A stretch of DNA of 29,978 bases from Prevotella sp. UBA1104 (GTDB lineage Bacteria; Bacteroidota; Bacteroidia; Bacteroidales; Bacteroidaceae), in contig DCBP01000123.1 in assembly GCA_002314055.1 (NCBI GenBank), forward strand, positions 1 to 29,978, in the 5' to 3' direction. The notes beneath the pieces are model-generated. The model saw only the letters and a list, made by a program, of their open reading frames with translations. It was not told the DNA's origin and made no database searches. The position numbers and the translations under genes were made by a program. Shown here piece after piece: positions 16,202-23,841 of the stretch. The stretch's first letter is position 1. Every line of letters begins with the position of its first letter.

Positions 16202-16279
16202 CTACACGCAACTTCCCGCCTTGCAAAACCATGCAAAGTAGTAAAAGAAAAATCCAAAAGCTGCAAATAGATTGTTCAT
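16202..16279 (-). CDS. Aromatic-rich leader peptide (attenuator, pheL-like)
   Basis: This 25-codon gene starts at ATG 16277-16279 and stops with TAG 16202-16204. It begins M-N-N-L-F-A-A-F-G and continues with the cluster F10-F11-F12-Y13-Y14-F15-A-W17-F18. Seven Phe, two Tyr and one Trp make 10 of 25 residues aromatic. Lys20 to Gly22 are encoded by AAG-GCG-GGA, which contains the antiterminator block. A promoter lies about 30 nt upstream and an intrinsic terminator downstream, then pheA. This is the layout of pheL/trpL-type leaders. No ribosome binding site of E. coli type is visible, as usual for the phylum. The role is inferred: a ribosome stalled at Phe/Tyr codons would allow readthrough. 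Confidence 0.85.
   Translation of the reverse strand: MNNLFAAFGFFFYYFAWFCKAGSCV
16215..16220 (-). promoter_or_regulatory. Antiterminator block inside the leader peptide gene
   Basis: GGCGGG on the minus strand is exactly complementary to CCCGCC in the 5' arm of the attenuator terminator. It lies 11-16 nt upstream of the first base of the leader stop codon, so a ribosome finishing the leader would cover it. A ribosome stalled at codons 10-15 would leave it free. Confidence 0.65.
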
Positions 16280-16307
16280 AATCTGATTTTTTTTATTTGT
16301 TTGAGTG

Positions 16308-16338
16308 CAAAAGTATAGTTATTTTCTCTAACCACAAA
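16308..16338 (-). promoter_or_regulatory. Bacteroidetes-type promoter of the leader/pheA operon
   Basis: Read on the minus strand: TTTG (16335-16338), 19 nt, then TACTTTTG (16308-16315), a full consensus match. Transcription would start near 16301-16303, giving a leader RNA of about 200 nt before pheA that contains the leader peptide and attenuator. Confidence 0.8.
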
Positions 16339-16535
16339 ACAATTTGAAAGAAAATTTATTTTTTAAGCACAATTTGCAACAATATAGCAGTAAATTATTC
16401 ATTTTTTATGGATTTAAACAATCTTTGCAAACAATAATCCATCGTTCTGTCTTTTTTATTAACGTTATAAATTTCAAAAAACTCATCCAGCAAAAAACTT
16501 AATTGCAATAAGATTTACGATTTGTCCACATTATA
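16339..16535. other. Divergent intergenic region between pheA and nuoA promoters
   Basis: About 200 nt of A/T-rich DNA separate the two divergent promoters. It contains a 7-bp inverted repeat, ATGGATT (16408-16414) and AATCCAT (16436-16442), around a sequence with a weak -7-like AATCTTTG. No coding frame is credible. It could hold an operator for either operon, but nothing decisive is visible. Confidence 0.5.
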
Positions 16536-16567
16536 TTGTAAAATATGATTTTAATTGTGTACCTTTG
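16536..16567 (+). promoter_or_regulatory. Bacteroidetes-type promoter of the nuo operon
   Basis: TACCTTTG (16560-16567) is a full -7 match. The -33 is a minimal TTG (16536-16538) at 21 nt. Transcription would begin near 16573 with a leader of about 40 nt to the nuoA ATG at 16612; this also excludes the earlier in-frame TTG at 16555. Confidence 0.65.
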
Positions 16568-16611
16568 CAGACAGTTTTGACAGTCAAATTTTTTATTCAA
16601 ATAAAATATTT

Positions 16612-16962
16612 ATGTATTTTATCCTATTTATTACCGTTATCTTGACGGCAGTTGTATTGGTCGTTGGAGCATACGTAGTTGCGAAACTCGTGGGTCCTCG
16701 TTCGTACAATCCTGTGAAGGGACAGCCTTTTGAGTGCGGTATTCCTACACGTGGCACCTCTTGGCTGCCGATGCATGTGGGATACTACCTCTTTGCCATT
16801 CTCTTCCTGATGTTCGACATCGAGACAGTGTTCCTCTACCCATGGGCTGTAGCAGTCAAGCAGTTTGGACCGATGGCTCTATGCAGCATCGGATTCTTCC
16901 TGTTAGTATTAGTATTTGGCCTTGCATACGCATGGCGGAAAGGAGCGTTGGAATGGAAGTAA
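16612..16962 (+). CDS. nuoA: NADH-quinone oxidoreductase subunit A
   Basis: This 116-residue membrane subunit of complex I has three hydrophobic segments. The conserved loop Y-N-P-V-K-G-Q-P-F-E-C-G, with the hallmark Cys, is present, as is the acidic F-D-I-E-T-V-F motif of the second segment. Start: the ATG at 16612 lies downstream of the promoter and begins directly with the first membrane helix. The 3' end overlaps nuoB by 10 nt. It is the first gene of the eleven-subunit nuo operon. Confidence 0.93.
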   Translation: MYFILFITVILTAVVLVVGAYVVAKLVGPRSYNPVKGQPFECGIPTRGTSWLPMHVGYYLFAILFLMFDIETVFLYPWAVAVKQFGPMALCSIGFFLLVLVFGLAYAWRKGALEWK

Positions 16963-17696
16963 GAAAACCCGTTATCAAGAGTATTCCTTACGACGAGTTT
17001 AAGGACAACGAGACACTCGAAAAAATCGTGAACGAACTTCATGAAGGTGGGTGCAACGTAGTGCTCGGCTCGCTCGATCAGGTTATCAACTGGGGGCGAA
17101 GCAACTCTCTCTGGTCGCTCACCTTTGGTACGAGTTGCTGTGGTATCGAGTTCATGTCTGTGGGTTGTGCCCGCTACGACTTCTCGCGCTTCGGCTTCGA
17201 GGTTACCCGAAACTCTCCACGTCAGGCAGACCTCATCATGTGTGCAGGAACAATCACCAACAAGATGGCACCAGTTTTCAAGCGTCTTTACGATGAGATG
17301 GCAGAGCCTAAGTATGTTGTTGCCGTTGGCGGATGTACCATCAGTGGCGGTCCGTTCAAAAAGAGTTACAATGTGGTTCGTGGTATCAACGAGCTTGTGC
17401 CTGTTGATGTTTACGTTCCTGGTTGTCCACCACGTCCGGAGGCTATCCTCTATGGCATGATGCAGCTGCAGCGCAAGGTGAAGATCGAAAAGTTCTTCGG
17501 TGGAGCCAACCACAAGATGACTAAAGAAGAGAAGAAACTGTCTATGAGTAAAGGCGATCTTCAAGGTTTGAGCAACGAGAACCTACAAGACAGTCAGAAA
17601 CTCGGTCATCCAGAGCCTATCATCGTTACCGAGATACCTGCAGATTTTAAGTGTGGTGATTTGGCAAACGATGCCGAAAAAGTTCAAACTATATAA
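16953..17696 (+). CDS. nuoB: NADH-quinone oxidoreductase subunit B
   Basis: NuoB carries the terminal [4Fe-4S] cluster N2 that passes electrons to quinone. The ligands are visible as the tandem Cys62-Cys63 in G-T-S-C-C-G, Cys128 in V-G-G-C-T and Cys158 in V-P-G-C-P-P-R-P-E. The ATG at 16953 overlaps nuoA by 10 nt and starts just before the recognisable N-terminus; a longer open frame reaching back to 16734 is only the shadow of nuoA. The protein is 247 residues. About 60 residues beyond the family core (from about 185) form a hydrophilic tail (K-M-T-K-E-E-K-K-L and later E-P-I-I-V-T-E-I-P-A-D-F) absent from E. coli NuoB. Confidence 0.94.
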   Translation: MEVRKPVIKSIPYDEFKDNETLEKIVNELHEGGCNVVLGSLDQVINWGRSNSLWSLTFGTSCCGIEFMSVGCARYDFSRFGFEVTRNSPRQADLIMCAGTITNKMAPVFKRLYDEMAEPKYVVAVGGCTISGGPFKKSYNVVRGINELVPVDVYVPGCPPRPEAILYGMMQLQRKVKIEKFFGGANHKMTKEEKKLSMSKGDLQGLSNENLQDSQKLGHPEPIIVTEIPADFKCGDLANDAEKVQTI

Positions 17697-17714
17697 TATA
17701 ATAAGGTATAAGAT

Positions 17715-19286
17715 ATGAAACTGAATAATATAGAACTCACATTCGAGGACTTCACACGCGAAATGAGCAAGCTGAAGAACGAGAAGCATTTCGACTACCT
17801 TGTTACCATCATTGGTGAGGACTTCGGCGAGGAAGGTCTCGGATGTATCTACATTCTTGAGAATACAGACAACAACGAGCGTTGCTCCGTACGCACTATT
17901 GCAAAAAAGGTTGACGGTAGCGAAGTTATCCCTACGGTTCTAAATCTATGGAAAGATGCCGACTTGCTTGAACGCGAGGTATTCGACTTCCTTGGAATCA
18001 AATTTTTAGGTCACCCGGACATGCGTCGCCTTTTCTTGCGCACAGATTTCAATGGACATCCTTTGCGAAAAGACTTCGATATGAGTCCTGAGGCGAACAA
18101 ATTCCCATTGACTGATGAACCGGAGAGCGACTTCACTGTTGAATACAACCTTGATGCGGACGGACATCTAACAGAAACAAAACACCGTATGTTTGATGAT
18201 GACGACTATGTTGTGAACATCGGTCCTAACCACCCTTCCACTCACGGTGTGCTACGTCTTCAGACTGTTATCAATGGCGAAACCGTAAAGCGTATATATC
18301 CTCACCTCGGATACATACATCGTGGTATAGAGAAGATGTGGGAGGGTATGACATATCCTCAAACATTGGCTCTTACCGACCGTCTGAACTACCTCTCGGC
18401 AATGATGCATCGCCATGCTCTTGTCGGTGTTATAGAGGAGGCAATGGGAATAGAGTTGAACGACCGCATACGTTACATTCGTACCATTATGGACGAGCTG
18501 CAGCGTATTGACAGTCACTTGTTGTTCTTGGGTTGTACAGCCCAGGACCTCGGTGCTCTTACCGCATTCCTTTACTGTATGCGCGATCGTGAGCACGTAC
18601 TCAATGTAATGGAAGAGACGACTGGCGGACGTTTGATTATGAACTATTATCGCATCGGCGGTCTTCAGGCAGATATCGACCCTAACTTCGTAGAGAACAC
18701 CAAGAAACTCTGCAAATATCTCCGTCCGAAGATTCAGGAGTATCTTGACGTGTTTGGCGATAACGTCATTACCCATAACCGTTTGGTTGGTGTCGGTCCG
18801 ATGAACAGAGAAGACTGTATCAACTATGGTGTTACCGGTCCTGCCGGTCGTGCTGCGGGATGGAAGAACGATACTCGTAAACGCCATCCATACGATATGT
18901 ACGACAAAGTAAACTGGGAAGAGATTACAATGACAGGTTGCGACTCTATGGATCGCTACTATGTTCATATCAAAGAGCTCTACCAGAGTCTCGACATTAT
19001 CGAACAGCTTATCGACAATATCCCGGATGGTGAGTTCTACATCAAGCAGAAACCAATCATCAAGGTGCCAGAGGGACAGTGGTACTTCTCTGTAGAGGGA
19101 GCCAGTGGCGAGTTCGGTATATATCTTGACTCTCGCGGCGACAAGAGTCCATACAGAATGAAGATGCGTCCTATGGGACTGACTCTTGCCGGTGCTCTCG
19201 ACCCGATGCTTCGCGGACAGAAAATTGCCGACCTCATCACTACCGGTGCGGCTATCGATTTCGTAATCCCGGATCTCGACAGATAA
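17715..19286 (+). CDS. nuoCD: NADH-quinone oxidoreductase subunits C and D, fused
   Basis: This 523-residue protein combines the 30-kDa-type NuoC (about 1-130, with W-K-D-A-D-L-L-E-R-E-V-F-D and H-P-L-R-K-D-F) and the 49-kDa-type NuoD (about 161-523, with G-P-N-H-P-S-T-H-G-V-L-R at 170-181). NuoD and NuoB together form the quinone site next to cluster N2. The C-terminal D-L-D-R ends in the usual family fashion. The fusion occurs in E. coli and in Bacteroidetes. It begins 18 nt after nuoB. Confidence 0.95.
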   Translation: MKLNNIELTFEDFTREMSKLKNEKHFDYLVTIIGEDFGEEGLGCIYILENTDNNERCSVRTIAKKVDGSEVIPTVLNLWKDADLLEREVFDFLGIKFLGHPDMRRLFLRTDFNGHPLRKDFDMSPEANKFPLTDEPESDFTVEYNLDADGHLTETKHRMFDDDDYVVNIGPNHPSTHGVLRLQTVINGETVKRIYPHLGYIHRGIEKMWEGMTYPQTLALTDRLNYLSAMMHRHALVGVIEEAMGIELNDRIRYIRTIMDELQRIDSHLLFLGCTAQDLGALTAFLYCMRDREHVLNVMEETTGGRLIMNYYRIGGLQADIDPNFVENTKKLCKYLRPKIQEYLDVFGDNVITHNRLVGVGPMNREDCINYGVTGPAGRAAGWKNDTRKRHPYDMYDKVNWEEITMTGCDSMDRYYVHIKELYQSLDIIEQLIDNIPDGEFYIKQKPIIKVPEGQWYFSVEGASGEFGIYLDSRGDKSPYRMKMRPMGLTLAGALDPMLRGQKIADLITTGAAIDFVIPDLDR

Positions 19287-19319
19287 TAATTAGAATGTTC
19301 TAAACTCATAATTAAATTT

Positions 19320-20405
19320 ATGTTTGATTTCAAATTAGTAACAACATGGTTCGACGCTCTTCTCCGTCAGACTCTCGGTCTTGGAGATTTTCTGTCGATT
19401 CTTATCGAGTGCGTGCTGGTGGGTGTTCTGCTCCTTGTGGGCTATGCCGTTCTGGCAATTATCTTGATATTCATGGAGCGTAAGGTGTGTGCCTACTTCC
19501 AGTGCCGTCTTGGTCCGATGCGAGTTGGTCCATGGGGTATCTTCCAGGTGTTCGCCGATGTGCTCAAGATGCTCATCAAGGAAATCTTTGTTGTAGACAA
19601 AGCCGACAAGCTTCTTTACTTCATAGCTCCGTTCCTTGTTATCATCGCCTCTGTTGGCACATTCTCGTTCCTGCCTTGGAACAATGGTGCAGAGGTGCTC
19701 AACTTCAACGTGGGGCTCTTCCTGCTCACTGCCGTTTCAAGTATAGGTATCATTGGTATCTTCCTTGCAGGATGGGCAAGCAACAATAAGTATAGTGTTG
19801 TGTCTGCCATGCGTGGTGCAGTTCAGCTTATTTCATACGAGATGTCTCTCGGTCTCTGTTTGATTACAGCAGTAATACTTACAGGAACAATGCAGATTTC
19901 TGGTATCGTAGCAGAACAAACAGGTCCATGGAACTGGCTGATATTCAAAGGACACATACCTGCGATTATAGCTTTCCTTGTATTCCTCGTAGCTGGTAAT
20001 GCCGAAGCAAACCGTGGTCCGTTCGACTTGGCAGAGGCAGAGAGTGAGCTTACTGCAGGTTATCACACAGAGTATTCGGGTATGGGATTTGGCTTCTACT
20101 ACTTAGCAGAATACCTTAACCTCTTTGTTGTTTCAGGTGTTGCCACTACAGTATTCCTTGGCGGTTGGGCACCAGTAAACATCGGCATCGAGGGTTTCGA
20201 CGCTGTAATGAACTACATCCCGGGCATCGTATGGTTCTTGGGTAAGACATTCGCAGTTGTTTGGCTGTTGATGTGGGTACGCTGGACCTTCCCTCGTCTT
20301 AGAATTGACCAGATTCTAAAACTCGAGTGGAAATACCTCATGCCTCTATGTCTAATCAACCTCGTGCTCATGACAATCATCGTGGCATTTGGCTGGCACT
20401 TTTAA
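19320..20405 (+). CDS. nuoH: NADH-quinone oxidoreductase subunit H
   Basis: This 361-residue membrane subunit connects the quinone site to the proton-pumping arm. It has about eight hydrophobic segments. E-R-K-V-C-A-Y-F-Q-C-R-L-G-P-M-R-V-G-P-W-G (near 52-72) is the family signature, and N-R-G-P-F-D-L-A-E-A-E-S-E-L (near 231-244) is the conserved acidic loop at the quinone cavity. It begins 33 nt after nuoCD. Confidence 0.95.
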   Translation: MFDFKLVTTWFDALLRQTLGLGDFLSILIECVLVGVLLLVGYAVLAIILIFMERKVCAYFQCRLGPMRVGPWGIFQVFADVLKMLIKEIFVVDKADKLLYFIAPFLVIIASVGTFSFLPWNNGAEVLNFNVGLFLLTAVSSIGIIGIFLAGWASNNKYSVVSAMRGAVQLISYEMSLGLCLITAVILTGTMQISGIVAEQTGPWNWLIFKGHIPAIIAFLVFLVAGNAEANRGPFDLAEAESELTAGYHTEYSGMGFGFYYLAEYLNLFVVSGVATTVFLGGWAPVNIGIEGFDAVMNYIPGIVWFLGKTFAVVWLLMWVRWTFPRLRIDQILKLEWKYLMPLCLINLVLMTIIVAFGWHF

Positions 20406-20426
20406 TTAAGGAGAACAATAAAAGAT

Positions 20427-20963
20427 ATGGAAGATAACAAAAAATCATATTTTGGAGAAATCGGTTCGGCGATGAAGACTCTCGCTGTCGGAATGAAGAC
20501 TACTCTCCAGGAGTATTTCACGCCGAAGAGCACAGAGCAGTATCCAGAGAACCGCAAGACGACTCTCCATGTGTCGGCACGCCACCGCGGTCGTCTCGTT
20601 TTCACTCGCGACGAGAACGACAACTACAAATGCGTAGGTTGCACACTGTGTGAGAAATCTTGTCCAAACGATACCATCAAGATTACTACCGAGATGGTTG
20701 AAGACCCTGAGACGGGAAAGAAAAAGCGTAAGTTGGTAGATTATCAGTATGACCTCGGCGACTGCATGTTCTGCGAGCTCTGTGTCAATGCCTGCAACTT
20801 CGGCGCTATTCATTTCACCAACGATTTCGAGAATGCTGTGTTTGACCGCAACAAACTCGTGCTTCATCTTGACAAGGAGGTTTATAAAGGCGGAAGTCTA
20901 CCAAACCTCATTGATGGCGGAGCACCTCTGGAAATCGGAAAGTTTAACACCAAAACAAAATAG
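20427..20963 (+). CDS. nuoI: NADH-quinone oxidoreductase subunit I (2x[4Fe-4S])
   Basis: This 178-residue ferredoxin-like subunit carries clusters N6a and N6b. Ligands are Cys69, 72, 75, 79 (C-V-G-C-T-L-C-E-K-S-C-P) and Cys113, 116, 119, 123 (C-M-F-C-E-L-C-V-N-A-C). In a complex lacking NuoE/F/G this is the outermost iron-sulfur protein encoded and therefore the likely entry point for electrons. An AAGGAGA lies 12 nt before the ATG. Confidence 0.95.
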   Translation: MEDNKKSYFGEIGSAMKTLAVGMKTTLQEYFTPKSTEQYPENRKTTLHVSARHRGRLVFTRDENDNYKCVGCTLCEKSCPNDTIKITTEMVEDPETGKKKRKLVDYQYDLGDCMFCELCVNACNFGAIHFTNDFENAVFDRNKLVLHLDKEVYKGGSLPNLIDGGAPLEIGKFNTKTK

Positions 20964-20978
20964 GAGGACTTTACAGAA

Positions 20979-21503
20979 ATGGCTAATATAGTAATGTTTG
21001 GCATTCTTGCCGTTGTCATCCTTGGCTCGGCAATTATGTGTGTGGCAACAAAGCGCATCATGCGTGCCGCCACATTCCTGCTTTTCGTCCTCTTTGGCGT
21101 TGCAGGACTTTATTTCATCCTCGATTATACATTCCTTGGTGCAGCTCAGATCAGCATCTATGCCGGTGCCTTGACAATGATGTACATCTTTGCCATCCAG
21201 TTGGTAGGCAAACGTACTTTACAAGGTCTCGTTGAGCACGTGAAAGGTAGCAAGGCTGTTGGTGCAGCTCTTGTAACATTGGCTGGTTTCCTTACTGTAG
21301 TACTCGTTCTGCTAAAGAACAATTTCCTGTTCAAAGCTTGTGAGATGGCAGACAAGGAAGTTCCGATGAACGTTATAGGCACAGCCCTCGTGGGTAGCGA
21401 CAAATATCAGTATGTCTTGCCTTTTGAGTTCATCTCAGTGTTCCTTTTGGCTTGTATTATCGGCGGTATTGTTGTAGCACGTAAAGAAAAGGAGGATAAG
21501 TAA
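20979..21503 (+). CDS. nuoJ: NADH-quinone oxidoreductase subunit J
   Basis: This is a 174-residue membrane subunit with five hydrophobic segments. The third segment region A-A-Q-I-S-I-Y-A-G-A-L-T-M-M-Y-I-F-A-I is the typical NuoJ signature. AGGAGG lies 11 nt before the ATG, a better ribosome-binding site than most in this window. It follows nuoI after 15 nt. Confidence 0.94.
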   Translation: MANIVMFGILAVVILGSAIMCVATKRIMRAATFLLFVLFGVAGLYFILDYTFLGAAQISIYAGALTMMYIFAIQLVGKRTLQGLVEHVKGSKAVGAALVTLAGFLTVVLVLLKNNFLFKACEMADKEVPMNVIGTALVGSDKYQYVLPFEFISVFLLACIIGGIVVARKEKEDK

Positions 21504-21504
21504 T

Positions 21505-21813
21505 ATGGTACCAGTAGAATGTTATTTCGTGCTTAGTGCACTTTTGTTCTTCATCGGTGTATACGGCTTTGTTACTCGCCGCAACCTGATAGCAATGCTT
21601 ATCTCCGTAGAGCTTGTGCTCAATGCCGTTGACATCAACTTTGCGGCTTTCAACCGTCTGTTGTTCCCGGCAGAGTTCGAGGGATTCTTCATGACTCTCT
21701 TCTCAATGGGTGTCAGCGCTGCCGAGAGCGCCGTAGCTATCGCTATTGTTATTAATGTTTACCGTAATTTCCACAGCGATCAGGTGAACAGTATAGAAAA
21801 CATGAAATATTAA
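21505..21813 (+). CDS. nuoK: NADH-quinone oxidoreductase subunit K
   Basis: This 102-residue subunit has three membrane helices. The two conserved membrane glutamates used in proton transfer are visible in S-V-E-L-V-L-N-A-V-D-I-N (helix 2) and A-A-E-S-A-V-A-I-A (helix 3). The ATG starts 1 nt after the nuoJ stop, with GGAGG 9 nt upstream inside nuoJ. Confidence 0.95.
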   Translation: MVPVECYFVLSALLFFIGVYGFVTRRNLIAMLISVELVLNAVDINFAAFNRLLFPAEFEGFFMTLFSMGVSAAESAVAIAIVINVYRNFHSDQVNSIENMKY

Positions 21814-21819
21814 TAAGTT

Positions 21820-23835
21820 ATGGATTATACATATTCATTGTTGATACTTCTCTTGCCATTGCTGAGTTTTCTCGTCATTGGCTTGCCCGACTTCGCGGGA
21901 AACAAGTATGCATGGTCGCATAAGACAGCCGGACTTATCGGAACCTGTTCCATCGGACTGGTTACTGTGTTGAGCTACATCACAGCCTTCCAGTATTTTA
22001 CAGCTCCGCGTCTGGCCGACGGAACATTTGCGACAATCGTACCATACAACATGACATGGTTGCCACTCGGACATCTACACTTCGACCTTGGAATCTTGCT
22101 TGATCCAATCTCGGTTATGATGCTGATTGTCATCTCCACTGTCAGCTTTATGGTACATATCTATTCATTTGGCTATATGCATGGCGAAAAGGGATTCCAG
22201 CGTTACTACGCTTTCCTTTCTCTCTTCACCATGTCAATGCTCGGACTTGTGCTTGCCACAAACATCTTCCAGATGTATATGTTCTGGGAACTTGTGGGTG
22301 TAAGTTCATATCTGCTTATCGGTTTCTACTATGGTCTTCACGCTGCCGTTCATGCCAGCAAGAAGGCATTTATCGTTACCCGCTTTGCCGATATGTTCTT
22401 CCTCATCGGTATCTTGATTTTCGGTTACTACACAGGAAGCTACAACTTCTCGTTCACAGGAACAGAAATAACCTACGGTGCCGGTGCACAGGTGTTCTCT
22501 GCAGTTGATTCAGCCCGTGCTGTTGCTGCTGGCGGTTTCATTTTGCCTACAGCCCTCGTGCTGATGTTTATCGGTGGTGCCGGTAAATCGGCAATGTTCC
22601 CACTCCACATCTGGTTGCCAGATGCTATGGAGGGACCAACTCCTGTATCAGCCCTTATCCATGCCGCTACGATGGTCGTAGCCGGAGTTGTACAGATTGC
22701 ACGCCTCTTCCCTATTTGGATTGAGTATGCACCACAGGCAATGGAAGTAGTTGTATACGTCGGTGCATTCACTGCATTCTATGCAGCAGCTGTGGCATGT
22801 GCCCAGAGCGACATCAAGCGCGTGCTTGCCTTCTCTACAATCTCTCAGATTGCCTTTATGATGGTAGCACTCGGTGTTTGTCTGCCTGGTCACCACGGAG
22901 CAGTTCTCGACAACCACGCTCAGCTCGGTTATATGGCATCTTTGTTCCACCTCTTCACCCACGCCATGTTCAAGGCTTGCCTGTTCCTTGGTGCCGGTTG
23001 TATCATTCACGCCGTACACTCAAACGAGATGTCGGCAATGGGTGGACTGAAAAAGTATATGCCTATCACCCACGCAACATTCTTGATTTCATGCCTTGCA
23101 ATTGCAGGTATTCCATTCTTCTCAGGATTCAGCTCTAAGGACGAGATTATCACAGCATGCTTTGAACACTCAGCATTTATAGGATGGTGGATGACAGGTG
23201 TTGCCGCAATGACAGCGTTCTATATGTTCCGTTTGTACTATGGTATTTTCTGGGGAACAGAGAACAAGCATCTTCACGCCGAGCACACTCCTCATGAGGC
23301 TCCGGCAACGATGACCTTCCCGCTCGTTTTCCTGAGCATTATCACGGTTGGTGTCGGTGTGTTCACTACTCTTGGTGGATTCCTCGACTGGAATTGGACA
23401 AGCTTCGGTGAAATCGTGAGTGCTGCAGGTACAGCCTATACTGTTCACTTCGACCCACAGGTGGCTGCCACATCTACAGTTATCGCAATCATCTCTATTG
23501 CTCTTGCCACCTATATATATAAAGGTGAGAAGCAGCCGATTGCAGATAAGCTGTATGCAACATTCCCACGTCTGCACCGTTGGGCTTACAAGCGTTTCTA
23601 CATGGACGAGGTTTATATGTTTGTAACACATAAGATTTTGTTCCGCTTCGTTTCTAAGCCAGTGCAGTGGATTGATGAGCACATCATCAATGGCCTTATC
23701 GATTTCACAGCATGGGGTGCAAACGAGGCTGGCGAGACCCTTCGTCCATGGCAGAGCGGCGATGTTCGCCAGTATGCAGTATGGTTCCTCACCGGTACAG
23801 TAGCATTAACATTAGTATTACTTAGCATTTTATAA
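21820..23835 (+). CDS. nuoL: NADH-quinone oxidoreductase subunit L (antiporter-like)
   Basis: This 671-residue distal proton-pumping subunit has about 14-16 hydrophobic segments and the long lateral helix at the C-terminus. The conserved Glu of M-F-W-E-L-V-G-V-S-S-Y-L-L-I-G (near 149) is present. Lysines of the channel region lie in G-A-G-K-S-A-M-F-P-L-H-I-W-L-P-D-A-M-E-G-P-T-P-V-S-A-L-I-H-A. It begins 6 nt after nuoK; nuoM begins 6 nt after it. Confidence 0.95.
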   Translation: MDYTYSLLILLLPLLSFLVIGLPDFAGNKYAWSHKTAGLIGTCSIGLVTVLSYITAFQYFTAPRLADGTFATIVPYNMTWLPLGHLHFDLGILLDPISVMMLIVISTVSFMVHIYSFGYMHGEKGFQRYYAFLSLFTMSMLGLVLATNIFQMYMFWELVGVSSYLLIGFYYGLHAAVHASKKAFIVTRFADMFFLIGILIFGYYTGSYNFSFTGTEITYGAGAQVFSAVDSARAVAAGGFILPTALVLMFIGGAGKSAMFPLHIWLPDAMEGPTPVSALIHAATMVVAGVVQIARLFPIWIEYAPQAMEVVVYVGAFTAFYAAAVACAQSDIKRVLAFSTISQIAFMMVALGVCLPGHHGAVLDNHAQLGYMASLFHLFTHAMFKACLFLGAGCIIHAVHSNEMSAMGGLKKYMPITHATFLISCLAIAGIPFFSGFSSKDEIITACFEHSAFIGWWMTGVAAMTAFYMFRLYYGIFWGTENKHLHAEHTPHEAPATMTFPLVFLSIITVGVGVFTTLGGFLDWNWTSFGEIVSAAGTAYTVHFDPQVAATSTVIAIISIALATYIYKGEKQPIADKLYATFPRLHRWAYKRFYMDEVYMFVTHKILFRFVSKPVQWIDEHIINGLIDFTAWGANEAGETLRPWQSGDVRQYAVWFLTGTVALTLVLLSIL

Positions 23836-23841
23836 CGAGAT

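Noticed and set aside
16408..16442. Second nuo promoter or operator at a 7-bp inverted repeat
   Set aside because: The -7-like sequence lacks the leading T and no -33 element is suitably spaced; the inverted repeat is short enough to be chance.
16734..16952. Upstream in-frame extension of nuoB (73 extra codons)
   Set aside because: It overlaps nuoA in another frame and reads as low-quality sequence; the conserved NuoB begins just after the ATG at 16953.
16836..17564. A 242-codon open frame on the minus strand opposite nuoA/nuoB
   Set aside because: It is exactly antisense to clear nuo genes, has His/Thr-rich composition typical of a shadow frame, and has no promoter or recognisable motif.
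22648..23682. Several open frames of 100-170 codons antisense to nuoL
   Set aside because: They mirror the codon pattern of nuoL and have Cys/His-rich composition; no independent support.
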